Below, in pieces: positions 60,347-60,726 of a DNA stretch of 60,726 nt. Under the pieces are notes generated by a model. The model saw only the letters and a program-made list of their open reading frames with translations, was not told where the DNA came from and did not search any database. This DNA is from Streptomyces rubiginosohelvolus (GTDB lineage: Bacteria; Actinomycetota; Actinomycetes; Streptomycetales; Streptomycetaceae), in assembly GCF_014649875.1 (NCBI RefSeq), contig NZ_BMTW01000006.1:290099-350824 (forward strand), given 5' to 3'. The position numbers were made by a program, and so were the translations under genes. Position 1 is the first letter of the stretch, and each line of letters opens with the position of its first letter.

Positions 60347-60726
60347 ATGTCGGAGTTGTTCGACGCGGTTGACGCGCTGGTCGCGTCCCGCTCTGCGCTG
60401 CCGCCGCCGGCCGAGCGTAAGCGGCTGCGTCAGGGGCACGGTCTGACGTTGGATGAGGTGGCGGCCGCGTTGCGGGTGCGGCGGGCGACGGTCAGTGGCT
60501 GGGAGGCCGGCCGGACCGAGCCGCGACCGCCGGAGCGCGACGCCTATGCCCGCATGCTGAAGCAGCTCTCCGAGCTCTACCCTGCCGACGGTCCGGTACC
60601 TGCTGAGGACACAACGGTCCCTGAAGAGCCTGCTGTTGGGGCCGGTCCTGGGCCGTCGGCAGTCGAGCCGACGCAGGACACGGTGGCCTCCCGAGCGCCT
60701 GCTGCGCCGCCTGCTGCGCCGTCGGC
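60347..60726 (+). CDS. N-terminal part of an HTH protein, Tap-like (3' end outside window)
   Basis: About 126 codons before the right edge. Residues ~20-65 are a Cro/C1-type HTH (AERKRLRQGHGLTLDEVAAALRVRRATVSGWEAGRTEP). A Pro/Glu-rich linker with a short AAPPAAP repeat follows. The start (MSELFDAVDAL) resembles telomere-associated Tap proteins of linear Streptomyces replicons and similar HTH proteins on plasmids. GGGAGG precedes ATG 60347. The C-terminus decides the family and is not present. Confidence 0.7.
   Translation, partial: MSELFDAVDALVASRSALPPPAERKRLRQGHGLTLDEVAAALRVRRATVSGWEAGRTEPRPPERDAYARMLKQLSELYPADGPVPAEDTTVPEEPAVGAGPGPSAVEPTQDTVASRAPAAPPAAPS

Overview
This is high-GC actinobacterial DNA, almost certainly Streptomyces. 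Codons end mostly in G or C, GTG/TTG starts are common, and the gene content is typical of the genus: a CUT2 sugar transporter, a GAF-ANTAR protein, an RsbW-like kinase with a STAS protein, a CASTOR/POLLUX channel and the RheA/Hsp18 heat-shock pair. Mixed strands, many truncated or frameshifted genes and a possible Tap-like start at the right edge suggest a chromosome-arm or other accessory location. That placement is inference.

1-11.5 kb is an intact sugar locus. A minus-strand unit encodes a D-2-hydroxyacid dehydrogenase, an FGGY kinase, a lipoprotein binding protein, a one-domain ATPase and a permease; a secreted protein lies downstream. A divergent plus-strand unit encodes a histidine phosphatase, a DeoR regulator and a second FGGY kinase. 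TGTTA/TAACA operators between the units and before the binding-protein gene suggest one DeoR regulon.

11.5-20.8 kb is an intact redox/detoxification block: two small acetyltransferases, a flavin-fold membrane protein, a PoxB-like enzyme, an AhpD-like protein, a pirin, an alpha/beta hydrolase, a flavodoxin-fold protein and a DUF5996 protein. Five sites of the form AGTTGA-N4-TCAACT lie in its promoter regions, so a shared repressor, probably MarR-type, is likely.

20.8-34.9 kb is decayed. It holds an IS200/IS605 remnant with a truncated TnpB and intact right-end hairpin, a glutaminase-STAS pseudogene cut by that element, and several broken genes. Intact genes include a MarR regulator, a CASTOR/POLLUX channel, a GAF-ANTAR protein, a glyoxalase-fold protein, a FUSC-like membrane protein, a STAS protein and an RsbW-like kinase.

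35.0-38.2 kb is a tight four-gene cassette (acyl-CoA dehydrogenase-like, PIG-L deacetylase, NodS-like methyltransferase, family 2 glycosyltransferase). Every junction is a 4-base stop/start overlap. It looks like one pathway making a modified glycan or glycolipid and is the best candidate for an undescribed system.

38.3-48.1 kb is mixed. Broken genes (DNA glycosylase, dehalogenase-like hydrolase, XRE regulator, helicase, IS5-type transposase, HEAT-like protein) sit among intact ones (two secreted proteins, an ECF sigma factor, a SpoIIE-type phosphatase, an S1-domain protein).

48.1-60.7 kb is mostly intact: a GH10 lipoprotein, the rheA/hsp18 locus with tandem RheA operators and two DUF2267 proteins, an MFS exporter, a LysR/EamA divergent pair, a frameshifted alpha/beta hydrolase, a MATE exporter and the start of an HTH protein cut by the window end.
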